Source: Zeaxanthinibacter enoshimensis
GTDB lineage: Bacteria; Bacteroidota; Bacteroidia; Flavobacteriales; Flavobacteriaceae
Length of the DNA: 64,000 nucleotides
Direction: 5' to 3'
Assembly (NCBI RefSeq): GCF_004362865.1
Contig: NZ_SNYI01000001.1
Location: 992,001 to 1,056,000 of the forward strand
Made by a program: the position numbers and the translations under genes. The notes under the pieces are model-generated. The model searched no databases. It was not told the DNA's origin and was given only the letters and a program-made list of their open reading frames with translations. Every line of letters starts with the position of its first letter. Within the stretch, counting starts at the first letter, position 1. Below are positions 9,643 through 19,330 of this stretch, piece after piece.

Positions 9643-10296
9643 TTACCCGGTCTTCTCTTCCAGCAATTCAGTCAGCACCTGTTTATAGACCTCTACCGGT
9701 TGTGCCCCGGTAAGGGCACTTTTACGGTCAAAAACCATCGTAGGTACCGATGAGACCCCCAGGCTCTGCCAGTAGTTCTCATTGGATGTAACCTGGTACC
9801 GGGCATCATCACTTTCTAACCTGGCCATGGCCTCCTGGCTGTTCAATCCAACTTCCTTGAGTGCCTGTTCCAGTACCTCCTTTTCAGAAACATCTTTCCG
9901 TTCACTGAAATAGGATTCGATCAGGCGCAAATTCAGTTCGGTCTGTTTTCCTTTTTCTTTAGCGTAATCCAGTAATATATGCGCATCCCTGGTGTTTACT
10001 ATTTTCATTTCGTCCCAATAGTCAAACTTAAATCCAAGTTCTTCCCCGAATTGCGAGAGTCGATCCTGTGATTTCTTTTGATCCTCGGGCTCCGCACCGT
10101 ATTTCTTATGCAGGTGCTCCTGTATATTTTCACCTTCAGGTGGCATATGAGGATTTAGTTCAAAGGGTTGCCATTCCAATTCGATCTTATCTTCAATACC
10201 AAGTTCAGAAATAGCCTTTTCCAATCGCTTGTATCCGACAATACACCACGGGCATACCACGTCCGAAACCACATCAACCTTAATTTTCTCTGCCAT
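9643..10296 (-). CDS. DsbA family oxidoreductase (FrnE-like)
   Basis: A 217-residue cytoplasmic thioredoxin-fold protein with the active-site CPWC at residues 15-18 and the FrnE/2-hydroxychromene-isomerase-type layout: helical insert with WQPFELNPHMPPEGEN, then the cis-Pro loop GVSSVPTMVFD near residue 180. FrnE-type proteins are disulfide isomerases or reductases, in some bacteria linked to oxidative stress. No signal peptide, so it acts in the cytoplasm. Single gene, convergent with the MpaB-like gene (53-base gap) and separated from the upstream amidohydrolase by 109 bases. Confidence 0.88.
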   Translation of the reverse strand: MAEKIKVDVVSDVVCPWCIVGYKRLEKAISELGIEDKIELEWQPFELNPHMPPEGENIQEHLHKKYGAEPEDQKKSQDRLSQFGEELGFKFDYWDEMKIVNTRDAHILLDYAKEKGKQTELNLRLIESYFSERKDVSEKEVLEQALKEVGLNSQEAMARLESDDARYQVTSNENYWQSLGVSSVPTMVFDRKSALTGAQPVEVYKQVLTELLEEKTG

Positions 10297-10405
10297 GATT
10301 CTTAAACTTTAAGTACTCTTTACAGAGATCAAATAAATGAAAATCTAAATCATCACTTACCTGTAAGCAATATATTTCTGTCGCGGATGACATAGGAGGA
10401 GCGAT

Positions 10406-12496
10406 TTATTTTTGCCGCAGCAGGGGAATCTCCCCGGTATCACGAGTTTTCATACCCAGTGTCCCGTAAATGTCATCTGGATTGTAGATCAGTCCATTTT
10501 TGACGACCATCTTTACGCGCCGGATATCCCTAAAATTTTTGGTGGGATCCCCATCAACAAGGAACAGATCGGCAAGCTTTCCCTTTTCAATTGAACCTAA
10601 TTTATGGCCCATCCCCATAACGGTGGCAGCATCTATGGTTGCAATCTTCAATACATCCCTTGGAGGAATTCCGGCATCTACATATACGGAAAGCTCTCCA
10701 ATAAGTGCATCTCCGCCCCAGGCATCGCTGCCTGCCACCAATTGTACTCCTTGCTGATGCAGATATACGATTAGTTCTTTTAAACTTTGAATTGCTTTTT
10801 CCTTAGCTATACGTGCTAGGGGATTCTGGGGTTCGTAGAAGAAGAGCATATCCGGTGGCAAACTGTGGTGATATGTTCTGGCGATGTGCACCGGGTACCG
10901 GTCAATGACCTCGGAAAGAAAATAGGGCAGACCTGTTTCCAGAAGGAAGTAGGTGATAGAAGGGTCTACAGCTATATCCTTCTCTTTTAGGGTTGCGACC
11001 AACTGCTCGAGTTTTTCTTTGTCCTTTAGTACTTCAGTGAATACCTGGAACCATACCTCGTCAGTTTCGTAATCCGGGACCTCTTCTGATCTCGGGTACA
11101 TTAAAGACCAGGCCAACCACCAGATATGCTGGATCTCCCGGTAACCGGCATGGATGGCTTCGTTCATGGTCATAGTTCGGGGCAAATGGCCGTTGATGTA
11201 CATGTCATACTCCCGGCCTGCCTCAACTACGGCTTTTACCAGGTCAGGGGTCATTGAACCATATATCTTTACATGCCTTATGCCTTTTTCGGCATACTCC
11301 CGGATTATTTGGGAAGCTTCGGCGGGTGTACTAACACGCACTCCTATTGTGCCTTTGCCTGTAACATTTAGATTGTCGATATATAAAGAAGGTAACACCC
11401 TTGGCCCAATGAACTCATTATTGTCAAAATATTTTTTATTGACGAAAATCTCTGTCATATTACTCCCCATATCGCGTACGCTAGTGATCCCGCTGGCTAA
11501 ATATAAAGGTGCCGAATTTCCATTGCGAAACATTATCTGGGGATCGAAGGGATAGAACAGATGACCGTGCATCTCCCATAAGCCCGGGATGGCCATTCTC
11601 CCTTCAGCATCAATTCGTTGAGTACTCTTTAAGCCGGTAAATTGCTGATCAGGTCCCACTGCCACAATAGTACTATCCCGGATAAGTATGGATGAAGATG
11701 GCATTATCTCACCGGTTTTTGGGTTAAATATGCGGGCATTGGAAATGAGAAGCTGCCGTTCCGGAACCCGGGTGATCTTTTGTGCGACCGAAATTTTATA
11801 CGCCGTTTCAGTGTCCCTGAGTATTTGCTTCAATTCCGGGAATGACGATTCCCACCCTTTAAGTATACTCCAATGGTCTGCAAATGTCTTCCGGTTTTCA
11901 TCCAGCCATACATATCTCGGTACCAGGTCATGGCCATGGATTGCATATAAAGTTGCGGTAATTTTTTCACTGGATTTGGTAAGCTGATGTTGTGCCACCC
12001 TCTCAATTCTTACTTTTCCGGCAGGAAGTAGCGGAATGACTGAATCATGTTGTTTAAGCAGAGCGCGGGCAAGGACCCCCATATCATGAGCCGGGTAAAT
12101 GGCGGCATAAAATGATGGAGTAATTACTGGTAAATGTTTTCGTTCCTGCAGGGTGATTATGAAAGCCGAACTGTCTCCCTGCATCTCATATCGTTCCAGG
12201 TAATGGAAATTTTCCCGAAGTTTTCCACGGATATCCATATATGCCGGCAGGCCATTTTTATTCAGAACTAATTTTTCAGTACGTTCAAAAGAACCTTTAA
12301 AATCTGCCCAATAACCAACGGTATCTTCTGAGATCTCCCAGGTTTTCCATTCCCCCCAGGGAATCCCGTCAAAAATCTGGGTATAGCGCGTCGTGTCGGG
12401 CACCGCCTGTGATATTGCAAATACCGGTAAGTAAAGCAAGAATAATAACTGAAGCCTGTGCCGAAACCTGGTCTTGTGATTAGAAATATTCCCCAT
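10406..12496 (-). CDS. Secreted amidohydrolase with long N-terminal extension
   Basis: A 696-residue protein with an N-terminal hydrophobic export segment (LQLLFLLYLPVFAISQ). Residues ~245-690 are a complete metal-dependent amidohydrolase: MHGH (His310, His312), HVKIYGSM with the candidate carboxylated Lys410, NGHLPR (His437), IQHIWW (His457) and AGSDAWGG (Asp592), followed by the composite beta-sandwich segment KLGSIEKGKLADLFLVDGDP. All expected metal ligands are present, so it should be an active hydrolase, of the imidazolonepropionase/prolidase-like branch. Residues ~30-240 form an extra domain I do not recognise. Substrate unknown. Transcribed alone. Confidence 0.85.
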   Translation of the reverse strand: MGNISNHKTRFRHRLQLLFLLYLPVFAISQAVPDTTRYTQIFDGIPWGEWKTWEISEDTVGYWADFKGSFERTEKLVLNKNGLPAYMDIRGKLRENFHYLERYEMQGDSSAFIITLQERKHLPVITPSFYAAIYPAHDMGVLARALLKQHDSVIPLLPAGKVRIERVAQHQLTKSSEKITATLYAIHGHDLVPRYVWLDENRKTFADHWSILKGWESSFPELKQILRDTETAYKISVAQKITRVPERQLLISNARIFNPKTGEIMPSSSILIRDSTIVAVGPDQQFTGLKSTQRIDAEGRMAIPGLWEMHGHLFYPFDPQIMFRNGNSAPLYLASGITSVRDMGSNMTEIFVNKKYFDNNEFIGPRVLPSLYIDNLNVTGKGTIGVRVSTPAEASQIIREYAEKGIRHVKIYGSMTPDLVKAVVEAGREYDMYINGHLPRTMTMNEAIHAGYREIQHIWWLAWSLMYPRSEEVPDYETDEVWFQVFTEVLKDKEKLEQLVATLKEKDIAVDPSITYFLLETGLPYFLSEVIDRYPVHIARTYHHSLPPDMLFFYEPQNPLARIAKEKAIQSLKELIVYLHQQGVQLVAGSDAWGGDALIGELSVYVDAGIPPRDVLKIATIDAATVMGMGHKLGSIEKGKLADLFLVDGDPTKNFRDIRRVKMVVKNGLIYNPDDIYGTLGMKTRDTGEIPLLRQK

Positions 12497-12723
12497 AGTG
12501 AGCTATATCAAGTTAGATACTGGGAGGAACTACGTAACCAAATATAGAAAATATTTTACGTATGTGTTTCGGATACAGATGATTGTGATCAGCGTTGTCT
12601 TCAGAACCAAAAATCTCTATTAATCTGAACCGTATTAATGTATGCTGTTGAAATTCAGGGAAAAAACCATATCTTGAATACAGAAAACCACTCAATTCAG
12701 TACTACTATCAAAATAACCAACC

Positions 12724-13269
12724 ATGAATTTAAAAAGCCTCTTCCTGAAGATAGCTTTGGCTGTCATATTTTTAGTTTATAGTGAACATACATCTGCCCA
12801 GGTCACAGAGATCAGTGTGGTAGACAGCACTGCGGCGGCAGAACCTAAGTTGAAATTCGGCTGTGGATTCGGGCTTAGTTTTGTAGGGGGGACCAATATC
12901 AGCTTATCCCCCAACCTGATCTTTCTCCTCAGTGAGAAGGTTAACCTGGGCGCGGGCCTGCAGGGAAGTTATACCTCCATAAAGGATTTACAGAAGACCA
13001 CCACTATTGGGGGAAATGTAATTCTCCAGTACTATCCCGCCAAAAGACTGATGACCTTAGTAGAGCTTACCCAGCTGAATGTTTCGACCACTACGGAAGA
13101 GATCACCGGGGATATCAAGGAGAGTTACTGGGATACAGCGTTCTTCCTCGGGGCGGGACTGAATATAACGGATAAGATCGCAGTGGGTGCCAAATTAAAC
13201 CTTTTATACGATGAAGATGAGAGTGTCTATACCAGCCCTGTGATACCCTTTGTAAATATCACGTTCTGA
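12724..13269 (+). CDS. Putative outer-membrane beta-barrel protein
   Basis: A 181-residue protein with a signal peptide (MNLKSLFLKIALAVIFLVYS, cleavage about residue 25 after TSAQ). The mature part alternates hydrophobic and polar residues in short strands with Gly/aromatic girdles (GCGFGLSFVGGTNISL, LGAGLQGSYTS, FFLGAGLNIT) and ends in a terminal FVNITF, Phe being the usual last residue of outer-membrane barrels. That suggests a small 8-strand barrel. No specific family recognised. It stands alone; the next gene starts 61 bases on and has its own promoter box. Confidence 0.65.
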   Translation: MNLKSLFLKIALAVIFLVYSEHTSAQVTEISVVDSTAAAEPKLKFGCGFGLSFVGGTNISLSPNLIFLLSEKVNLGAGLQGSYTSIKDLQKTTTIGGNVILQYYPAKRLMTLVELTQLNVSTTTEEITGDIKESYWDTAFFLGAGLNITDKIAVGAKLNLLYDEDESVYTSPVIPFVNITF

Positions 13270-13316
13270 ATCCTGCCTGACATCCCGAAAGTTGCAGAGG
13301 TACCGGGGACAAGCCT

Positions 13317-13324
13317 TATCTTTG
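13317..13324 (+). promoter_or_regulatory. -7 promoter box TATCTTTG for HDAC-like gene
   Basis: Matches TAnnTTTG. A TTG at 13292-13294 sits 22 bases upstream, close to the usual -33/-7 spacing. The box ends 6 bases before the ATG at 13331, so the transcript would start at or next to the start codon (possibly leaderless). Confidence 0.55.
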
Positions 13325-13330
13325 CAGGCA

Positions 13331-14233
13331 ATGATCAGAATTGCCCACCATCCCATCTATGCGCACCCCCTTCCCGAGGGGCACCGGTTTCCTATGCTGA
13401 AGTACGACCTGCTTCCGGAGCAGTTGGTGAGACAGGGAACCTGCACAATGGAACAGTTCTTTTCTCCTGAAATTATCGAGGAGGAGCATGTGTTCAGGGC
13501 TCATAAGCCGGAATACTACCGGGATCTGGTTACGCAGCAGCTGGAGCCCAGGGCTGCGCGTAAGATCGGTTTTCCATTATCAGCAGCTCTTGTGAAACGG
13601 GAGCTTATGATCGCCCAGGGAACCCTTCAGGGATGCCTCTACGCCTTGAAGCATGGGATTGCTTTTAATATAGCAGGAGGTACCCACCACGCTTTTTCAG
13701 ACCGGGGGGAAGCCTTTTGCCTGCTAAACGACCAGGCAATTGCCGCCCAATACCTGTTGCATTCCGGGAAAGCTGCACAAATACTTATCATAGACCTGGA
13801 TGTGCACCAGGGAAACGGAACGGCCGAGATCTTCCGCGAAAATTCTTCCGTATTCACTTTTTCAGTACACGGCAAGTCTAACTATCCTTTCAGGAAAGAA
13901 GAAAGCGACCTCGATATTGCCCTTCCGGATAATACCGATGACGAGACCTACCTCAGTATAATCGGGGAGAAACTACCGGAGCTTTTTAACAGGCTGCAAC
14001 CCGATTTTGTATTCTATCTCTGTGGAGTAGACGTATTGGCCGAGGACAAGTTGGGCAGGCTGGGGCTGAGCATGGAGGGAGCACGGAAAAGAGATGAACT
14101 GGTGTTATCGCTCTGCCATGCCAGGAAAGTCCCTGTTCAGTGCAGTATGGGAGGAGGTTATGCCCCGGATATCAGGACCATAGTCAATGCTCATGCGAAT
14201 ACGTACCAGGTAGCGAGAGATCTCTACGAGTAG
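13331..14233 (+). CDS. Histone deacetylase-like (AcuC/class II) hydrolase
   Basis: A 300-residue zinc hydrolase of the arginase/deacetylase fold. I see the paired histidines in AGGTHHAF (119-120), the zinc ligands in DLDVHQGNG (Asp157, His159), the third ligand in CGVDVL (Asp234) and the GGGY loop near residue 281 that carries the transition-state tyrosine. All catalytic residues are in place. Bacterial relatives deacetylate acetyl-CoA synthetase, acetylpolyamines or unknown amides; the substrate is not predictable. Start set at ATG 13331 because the family begins with the IAHHPIY strand and a promoter box lies immediately upstream; the frame extends to a TTG at 13292 that overlaps the -33 region. 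Convergent with the next gene. Confidence 0.9.
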   Translation: MIRIAHHPIYAHPLPEGHRFPMLKYDLLPEQLVRQGTCTMEQFFSPEIIEEEHVFRAHKPEYYRDLVTQQLEPRAARKIGFPLSAALVKRELMIAQGTLQGCLYALKHGIAFNIAGGTHHAFSDRGEAFCLLNDQAIAAQYLLHSGKAAQILIIDLDVHQGNGTAEIFRENSSVFTFSVHGKSNYPFRKEESDLDIALPDNTDDETYLSIIGEKLPELFNRLQPDFVFYLCGVDVLAEDKLGRLGLSMEGARKRDELVLSLCHARKVPVQCSMGGGYAPDIRTIVNAHANTYQVARDLYE

Positions 14234-14248
14234 GCTTTTTATTGCTGC

Positions 14249-14779
14249 TTACATGCCCTTTTTCCGCAATAACCGGATCCTTGAAGTAATAGAAGGGATA
14301 TTCTCCTTCTCCAGCACGTTAATGACCTCATAAAAGCGTGATCTGTATTCAGGGGACAGCTGTTGCAGGTCGTAGAGTGATTGCATGGCATTGACCCGTA
14401 CGATCCTGCTTTCCTTCTTATTTTCAGCCCATTGACGCAGTACCTTCCAGGTATCATCCAGCTCTTTAGTATTTAAGTCCACCCTGGGCACCAACAATGC
14501 AAGGTGCCATTTTAACTCGATGTCCTTCGCTTTATCCAGGAGCGTTAAGACTTCCTTTTTGTGGTCAGAGAGGTACCCGGGGTTTTCTATCGTAAGTTTC
14601 TCGATGGCGTCGGCAGTTCTGCCGGCCACCACCCGGTCCGGGTGAAAAAGGAAAGGAAATAACTGGTCAAAATCGTTCTGATCCTGAATCATGCCGACAA
14701 CCTCATCGCTCCTGCCGATAGACCGTAGGTCTCCTCCGCCCAATATTTTGTCAAAACGTGTCATTTGATTATTTATCAT
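14249..14779 (-). CDS. HEAT-repeat-like helical protein
   Basis: A 176-residue soluble protein, all-helical by eye, with repeating helix pairs such as HPDRVVAGRTADAIEKLT and ESRIVRVNAMQSLYDLQQL that resemble HEAT/armadillo repeats with the usual Asp/Arg. It ends in a basic RIRLLRKKG tail. The start at 14779 overlaps the stop of the upstream YdeI-like gene by 11 bases; an alternative ATG at 14764 would leave a small gap. The overlap indicates translation coupling with that gene. HEAT-like folds usually mediate protein contacts; no specific function can be given. Confidence 0.7.
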   Translation of the reverse strand: MINNQMTRFDKILGGGDLRSIGRSDEVVGMIQDQNDFDQLFPFLFHPDRVVAGRTADAIEKLTIENPGYLSDHKKEVLTLLDKAKDIELKWHLALLVPRVDLNTKELDDTWKVLRQWAENKKESRIVRVNAMQSLYDLQQLSPEYRSRFYEVINVLEKENIPSITSRIRLLRKKGM

Positions 14780-15350
14780 TCCGACCCAGGCCCTGCATTA
14801 TCCTGGACCGGCATTTATTGATCCTGGATTCCCGGGTCTTTGATTGTTTTGCCTCTGAGAAATACAGCAGGTAGCCCCGTTGCCGACCCGGGGTGAGAGC
14901 TTCAAACGCTTTCTTAAGTTCGATGTCTTTATCTAATTTCTTACGAAATTCATCCGGCATATCATATTGTTTGGTTTCCTTATAGGCTACCTGCAAACCG
15001 GCCTTTTCCACTTCGATCGCTTCGAAAAGATAAGACCTGATAACTGCCCGTTGTCCTTTAATATCGTTTACATCTGAAAACCGTAACTGCCTGGCCGACT
15101 GCACATTTTCTGTTTGTTGGACCAGGAGATCGTGTTTATTCTCTAACAGGACGCCCTTATGAAATAACAGGGCGCAATATTCCTTGAAGCCATGGATCAG
15201 GACGATATTTTTATCATTGTAAGTATAACAGGGCTTCCCCCATTTTAATTCCTCCTCCAGGCCGCAGTCAAGTGCTAGTTTTCTTAGTTCCCGGTATTCT
15301 TCCTGCCAGGGAGAATCTTTATCAAAAAAGAAATTAACTTTAGGGTTCAT
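14769..15350 (-). CDS. DUF1801 / YdeI (OmdA)-like protein
   Basis: A 193-residue soluble protein with two parts. Residues ~1-115 are DUF1801-like: LKWGKPCYTYNDKNIVLI then YCALLFHKGVLL. Residues ~120-185 are the YdeI/OmpD-associated C-terminal motif: MPDEFRKKLD, AFEALTPGRQRGYLLYFSEA, KTRESRINKC. This fused form is common in Bacteroidota. E. coli-type YdeI relatives have been linked to peptide or bacteriocin protection but the biochemical role is unknown. A good Shine-Dalgarno-like AGGAGAC lies 3 bases before the ATG. It heads an operon with the HEAT-like gene, overlapping it by 11 bases. Confidence 0.82.
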   Translation of the reverse strand: MNPKVNFFFDKDSPWQEEYRELRKLALDCGLEEELKWGKPCYTYNDKNIVLIHGFKEYCALLFHKGVLLENKHDLLVQQTENVQSARQLRFSDVNDIKGQRAVIRSYLFEAIEVEKAGLQVAYKETKQYDMPDEFRKKLDKDIELKKAFEALTPGRQRGYLLYFSEAKQSKTRESRINKCRSRIMQGLGRNDK

Positions 15351-15435
15351 TCGGTCTCCTGTTTATGTGAAGATAAAAAACGCCTTATAAAATCAGAATG
15401 TGAGAATTCACAATTATTAGCTTCGGAAGCCCGAC

Positions 15436-16179
15436 TCAGGACACTATGCCATAGATCCAAATGGCCAACTTCCTGTAGGGACTACTATCAAATAGGAGGA
15501 TTTCCAGGACCTGTTCCACTATAACAAAAAGGCCTGCATATTTTAAGACGGGATGAAGTTTTCCATACTTGTAAAGTTCATATGCCCAGGCGATTATGAT
15601 GAGGCTGTCGGCAAGTACGAGTGCGAACCAGATTTCCGGGTAGGGGATCTGTGGAAAGAAATGCCTGAACCTGAACCATGCCGGCCACAAAACCACGATG
15701 GTAGCGAGCAGCATATATCGTTTGTGATGTTCCGGTCTGTCCCTGTTATAGATGCCGGCCAAAACCAAACCCAGGAACAGCAGGCCCGAGGTGATAACAC
15801 CCAGGAGAGTGGAATAGGAGGTAGGCCCCAGGCCCTGTGCTAGTTCTTTATGAACCTGGAACAGCCCGGCTGGCACCATGGTAATAGCTACCCCGAAGGC
15901 TATAATTATTCCGGCAACCCCAAGAATTTGATGTATTCTGAATTTGCCAAAGTGGATAAGGAAGGGCTGGATGACAAAAAGGAATATCCAGCTAAATGCA
16001 AAGAATCCATGAATATGAACTCCTGCCGGTGCCGAAAAAGTACCCTGGCCAACAGGGATAAAAAATGTTTTTGAAAATCCAATTAAAGCAGCGAGGAGAC
16101 CAATGATAGCCATTACCAAAAAGAACGACGGCCTCTTCCTATATGCATTGCTGTAAAGGAGGGCTTTTTTCATTCCCAA
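15436..16179 (-). CDS. Multi-pass membrane protein with conserved His pairs
   Basis: A 247-residue membrane protein with seven likely TM segments. Histidines sit at membrane edges in a pattern reminiscent of heme-binding b-type cytochromes or DUF2306-like proteins: HIHGFFAF near residue 54-61, FLIHFGKFRIHQI near 75-87, and ERHHKRY-type PEHHKRYM near 150. The pattern is suggestive only; I cannot confirm a cofactor. An alternative ATG lies two codons in (MKKALLY). Single gene, with a 300-base upstream gap to the divergent small membrane protein gene. Confidence 0.65.
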   Translation of the reverse strand: MGMKKALLYSNAYRKRPSFFLVMAIIGLLAALIGFSKTFFIPVGQGTFSAPAGVHIHGFFAFSWIFLFVIQPFLIHFGKFRIHQILGVAGIIIAFGVAITMVPAGLFQVHKELAQGLGPTSYSTLLGVITSGLLFLGLVLAGIYNRDRPEHHKRYMLLATIVVLWPAWFRFRHFFPQIPYPEIWFALVLADSLIIIAWAYELYKYGKLHPVLKYAGLFVIVEQVLEILLFDSSPYRKLAIWIYGIVS

Positions 16180-16647
<468 letters not shown>

Positions 16648-16658
16648 TAATTAAGTAT

Positions 16659-16678
16659 ACCGGGATGCTTATCCCGGT
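16659..16678. terminator. Bidirectional hairpin terminator
   Basis: ACCGGGAT and ATCCCGGT form an 8-base perfect stem around gctt, followed by TTTCTCTT. It lies between two convergent genes, the lmo0937-like gene and the TolB-like gene. Confidence 0.75.
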
Positions 16679-16689
16679 TTTCTCTTCTA

Positions 16690-17589
16690 TTATCGCCAAA
16701 CGGGACTTTCATTCCTGCCGTCTGTATCCGTCAGTTGAAATCTTTCCCGTGTCCTTGTATTGATCTTCCAGATATTATAATTTCCATCAGCACCCGCCGT
16801 ATAAACTATCCATTTACCATCAGGCGACCAGTCCGGGGAATAGCATTCAATGGTGTCGTTCGTCAGGTTTTGAACATTCCTGCCATCAGGATCCATGATG
16901 TAAATATCCCACTGATCACCATTACTGCCATAGAAAGCTATTTTTTTACCATCCGGAGAAATATTGGCTCCGGAATCGTAACCATCCTTATAAGTAAGCC
17001 TCTTTATATTGTTGCCGTCCGCAGTCATGATATGGATCTCTCCATTACCTGCATGAGACGTATCAGCACTATCCCGTAATTGCCGTGTAAAAACAATGTG
17101 TTTCCCATCCGGGGACCAGGACGGACTCTCTTCATAATGCGCATTATTGGTTAGCGACCTAACTTCGGAACCATCAGTATTCATCACGTACATATTCCTG
17201 CTGCCTGTCTTGCGGTCACTTATAAATGCAATAGAGTTCCCGTCCGGAGAAACGGCGGGGAGTACATCGGCTGCCGGGTCCCGGGTAAGTCTTGCACTTG
17301 TGTTTGTGCTTAGATTCATTTTATAGATTTCCGCGTTACCTTCCCTTTTGGAATAGAAGTAAAGGGATTTGCGGTCTGCGGACAAGGAGGGACTGAAATC
17401 GAGCGAATCGTGTTGGGTCAGGTTCACCACGTTCTTGCCATCTGCATTCATCAGGTAAATTTCAGAATTACCATTTCTATCCGAAACGAATGCGATCTCA
17501 TGTTCCTCACCCGGGGTATTCTTCTCCACTTCTTTATCCTTGCAGGAAACCAGGAGTAGGAATACCAGTGTTATCTTTAGAAAATCCAT
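16690..17589 (-). CDS. TolB-like PD40 beta-propeller lipoprotein
   Basis: A 299-residue lipoprotein (signal [16 protein letters not shown], Cys16, followed by KDKE). The body is a six-bladed propeller of WD40-like PD40 repeats: each blade has SPDG-type turns ([36 protein letters not shown]) and an outer Y-x-M/N-x-x-D-G strand ([32 protein letters not shown]). TolB-family proteins bind other envelope proteins; there is no Tol-Pal gene nearby, so this is a free-standing relative. The SRPBCC gene ends 11 bases upstream, so the two are likely cotranscribed. Confidence 0.85.
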   Translation of the reverse strand: MDFLKITLVFLLLVSCKDKEVEKNTPGEEHEIAFVSDRNGNSEIYLMNADGKNVVNLTQHDSLDFSPSLSADRKSLYFYSKREGNAEIYKMNLSTNTSARLTRDPAADVLPAVSPDGNSIAFISDRKTGSRNMYVMNTDGSEVRSLTNNAHYEESPSWSPDGKHIVFTRQLRDSADTSHAGNGEIHIMTADGNNIKRLTYKDGYDSGANISPDGKKIAFYGSNGDQWDIYIMDPDGRNVQNLTNDTIECYSPDWSPDGKWIVYTAGADGNYNIWKINTRTRERFQLTDTDGRNESPVWR

Positions 17590-17600
17590 ATTACCTTATT

Positions 17601-18050
17601 TCAGTTTGTTGTCTCTTTTCCGGCCTCGACATATTTTTTAAAGTTCTCGAGGATGCCCTGCCACCCGGTTATTTGCAGGTCCACGGGATGTGTTTTATCT
17701 GTTTCAAAAGATTCTGTTATCCTGGTTTCATTCCCCTCTGCCTGAAAATGGATAGTAACCCTACGGCCATCCGAAATATGGTAGGAAATGAATTCATTGG
17801 CCCTTACCTCCTCGTAAGTCCCGGTATAATCAAAACCCATACTGCCATCCTTTGCTTCCATTCTCCAGTCCAGGGTTCCCCCGGGTCTTAAATCATTGAC
17901 CGCAGAAGGACAATGCCACTCATCCGAGGCAAAATTCCAGCGGGTAATATGGTTTGGCCGGGTCCAGAATTGCCAGACCTTTGCAATTGGACACTTGATT
18001 ACGGTTGAGATGGTTATTTCTGTACTGCCGGGAGATGTATGAGCTTCCAT
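17601..18050 (-). CDS. SRPBCC (AHSA1-like) domain protein
   Basis: A 149-residue START-like/Bet v1-fold protein. Hallmarks are the opening ITISTVIKCPIAKVWQFWT, the GGTLDWRMEAKDGSMGF strand pair, and the closing helix GWQGILENFKKYVEAGK typical of the AHSA1 (activator of Hsp90 ATPase homologue) group. These bind hydrophobic ligands; the ligand is unknown here. I take the ATG at 18050, since the longer frame begins at a TTG (18068). First of a probable two-gene unit with the TolB-like lipoprotein gene, 11 bases downstream. Confidence 0.85.
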   Translation of the reverse strand: MEAHTSPGSTEITISTVIKCPIAKVWQFWTRPNHITRWNFASDEWHCPSAVNDLRPGGTLDWRMEAKDGSMGFDYTGTYEEVRANEFISYHISDGRRVTIHFQAEGNETRITESFETDKTHPVDLQITGWQGILENFKKYVEAGKETTN

Positions 18051-18208
18051 ATTTGATATAGAAATCAATTTGTTTACACTCCTAAATTTAGGTGATTTAC
18101 AGTTAATTATCAGATGTGAAAAAGAATTGGAAGAGATAATAAGTAAGCAGTAGCGAAAATAGATTTACTTATTTCACCTGGGTATTTCCGCAGGCCTTAG
18201 TTCCCTGT

Positions 18209-19180
18209 TCAGGAAAATTTCATGCTGTCGATTTCCATCCAGGCCAGTGCGGCAGGACCTAATATGGCATCTGCCCGGGTAGCTTTGGAGAGCAATATTT
18301 TGATCTTTCCTTTATAGGCATTAAACAGATGTCTTTCCATACTTTCAATCAGCGGATCCAACAGGATATGACCGGCCTTACTCAGTCCACCCGAAATAAT
18401 AAACGCCTCCGGATCCAGGTGGGCTACGGTATCGGCCATTTTACTTCCCAATATTTCCCCGGTTCTTTTAAACGCAGTCAAGGCGATGAGGTCGCCATCC
18501 AGTGCGGCGTCAGAGATATTTTCCCCGTTGAGTTCTTCGAAGCTGAAAGAACGCAATTCGGAATCGTAGTTCAATTCGGCCAGAAGTTCAAAGACGGTTC
18601 GCCTGATCCCGGTAACAGAGGCATAAGTTTCAAGGCAGCCCCGCAACCCGCAGTTGCACTGCCTGCCCCCGGGTTCAACATTTACATGCCCGATCTCCCC
18701 GGCCACACCGTGTTGACCGATGAGTAGTTTTCCATCGATGATAATACCACTTCCAAGGCCTGTTCCCAGGGTAAGGGTGACAAAATTTTTCATCCCCACA
18801 GCAGATCCGAATAGCATTTCTCCAAGGGCTGCTGCATTGGCATCATTGGCGATAACCACCGGTAATCCGAATGCCCGCTCAATTTCCGTAGCCAAAGGCG
18901 ATGCCTTTCCCCATCCCAGGTTAGGCGGATTTTCAATATTGCCAGTCATGGGATTTGCATTTGGTGCTCCTACCCCTACGAACACAAGTTGTTGCCCGGG
19001 GTGAAGTTTGTTCTGGAAGCCATTTACGACCTCTTTAAGGCGGGCCATAAAATGGTCAAAAGGAAGTGAAGCCTCGGTAGGGTAGATCGTTCTATGCAGA
19101 ATTTTACCATCCCGGGATACCACTCCTATTTTGGTCAGAGAGCCGCCGATATCGATACCAAGAACAAGTTCTTTTGCCAT
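18209..19180 (-). CDS. ROK family sugar kinase
   Basis: A 323-residue protein with an actin-like ATPase fold. It begins with the phosphate-binding loop LGIDIGGSLTKIGVV, has NDANAAALGE (with the catalytic Asp region), TLGTGLGSG, and the ROK zinc signature with cysteines in GGRQCNCGLRGCLE. No N-terminal DNA-binding domain is present, so it is a kinase (glucokinase-like) and not a ROK repressor. Substrate probably glucose or N-acetyl-sugar (inference). The start at 19180 is preferred over an upstream ATG at 19249, which would add 23 unconserved residues before the P-loop strand. Single gene. Confidence 0.9.
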   Translation of the reverse strand: MAKELVLGIDIGGSLTKIGVVSRDGKILHRTIYPTEASLPFDHFMARLKEVVNGFQNKLHPGQQLVFVGVGAPNANPMTGNIENPPNLGWGKASPLATEIERAFGLPVVIANDANAAALGEMLFGSAVGMKNFVTLTLGTGLGSGIIIDGKLLIGQHGVAGEIGHVNVEPGGRQCNCGLRGCLETYASVTGIRRTVFELLAELNYDSELRSFSFEELNGENISDAALDGDLIALTAFKRTGEILGSKMADTVAHLDPEAFIISGGLSKAGHILLDPLIESMERHLFNAYKGKIKILLSKATRADAILGPAALAWMEIDSMKFS

Positions 19181-19330
19181 CCTACAAAGGACGGGAATTC
19201 CCTTCAAAATTTCACTGATTGATGTCATATCATGGGAGCAGTAGTGCACATAAGTAATTCCCTGGATATGAAGTTCTTAGGGTCTGCCCGATTATAAGTA
19301 CTACATGATCCAGGAACGTATAAATACGAT

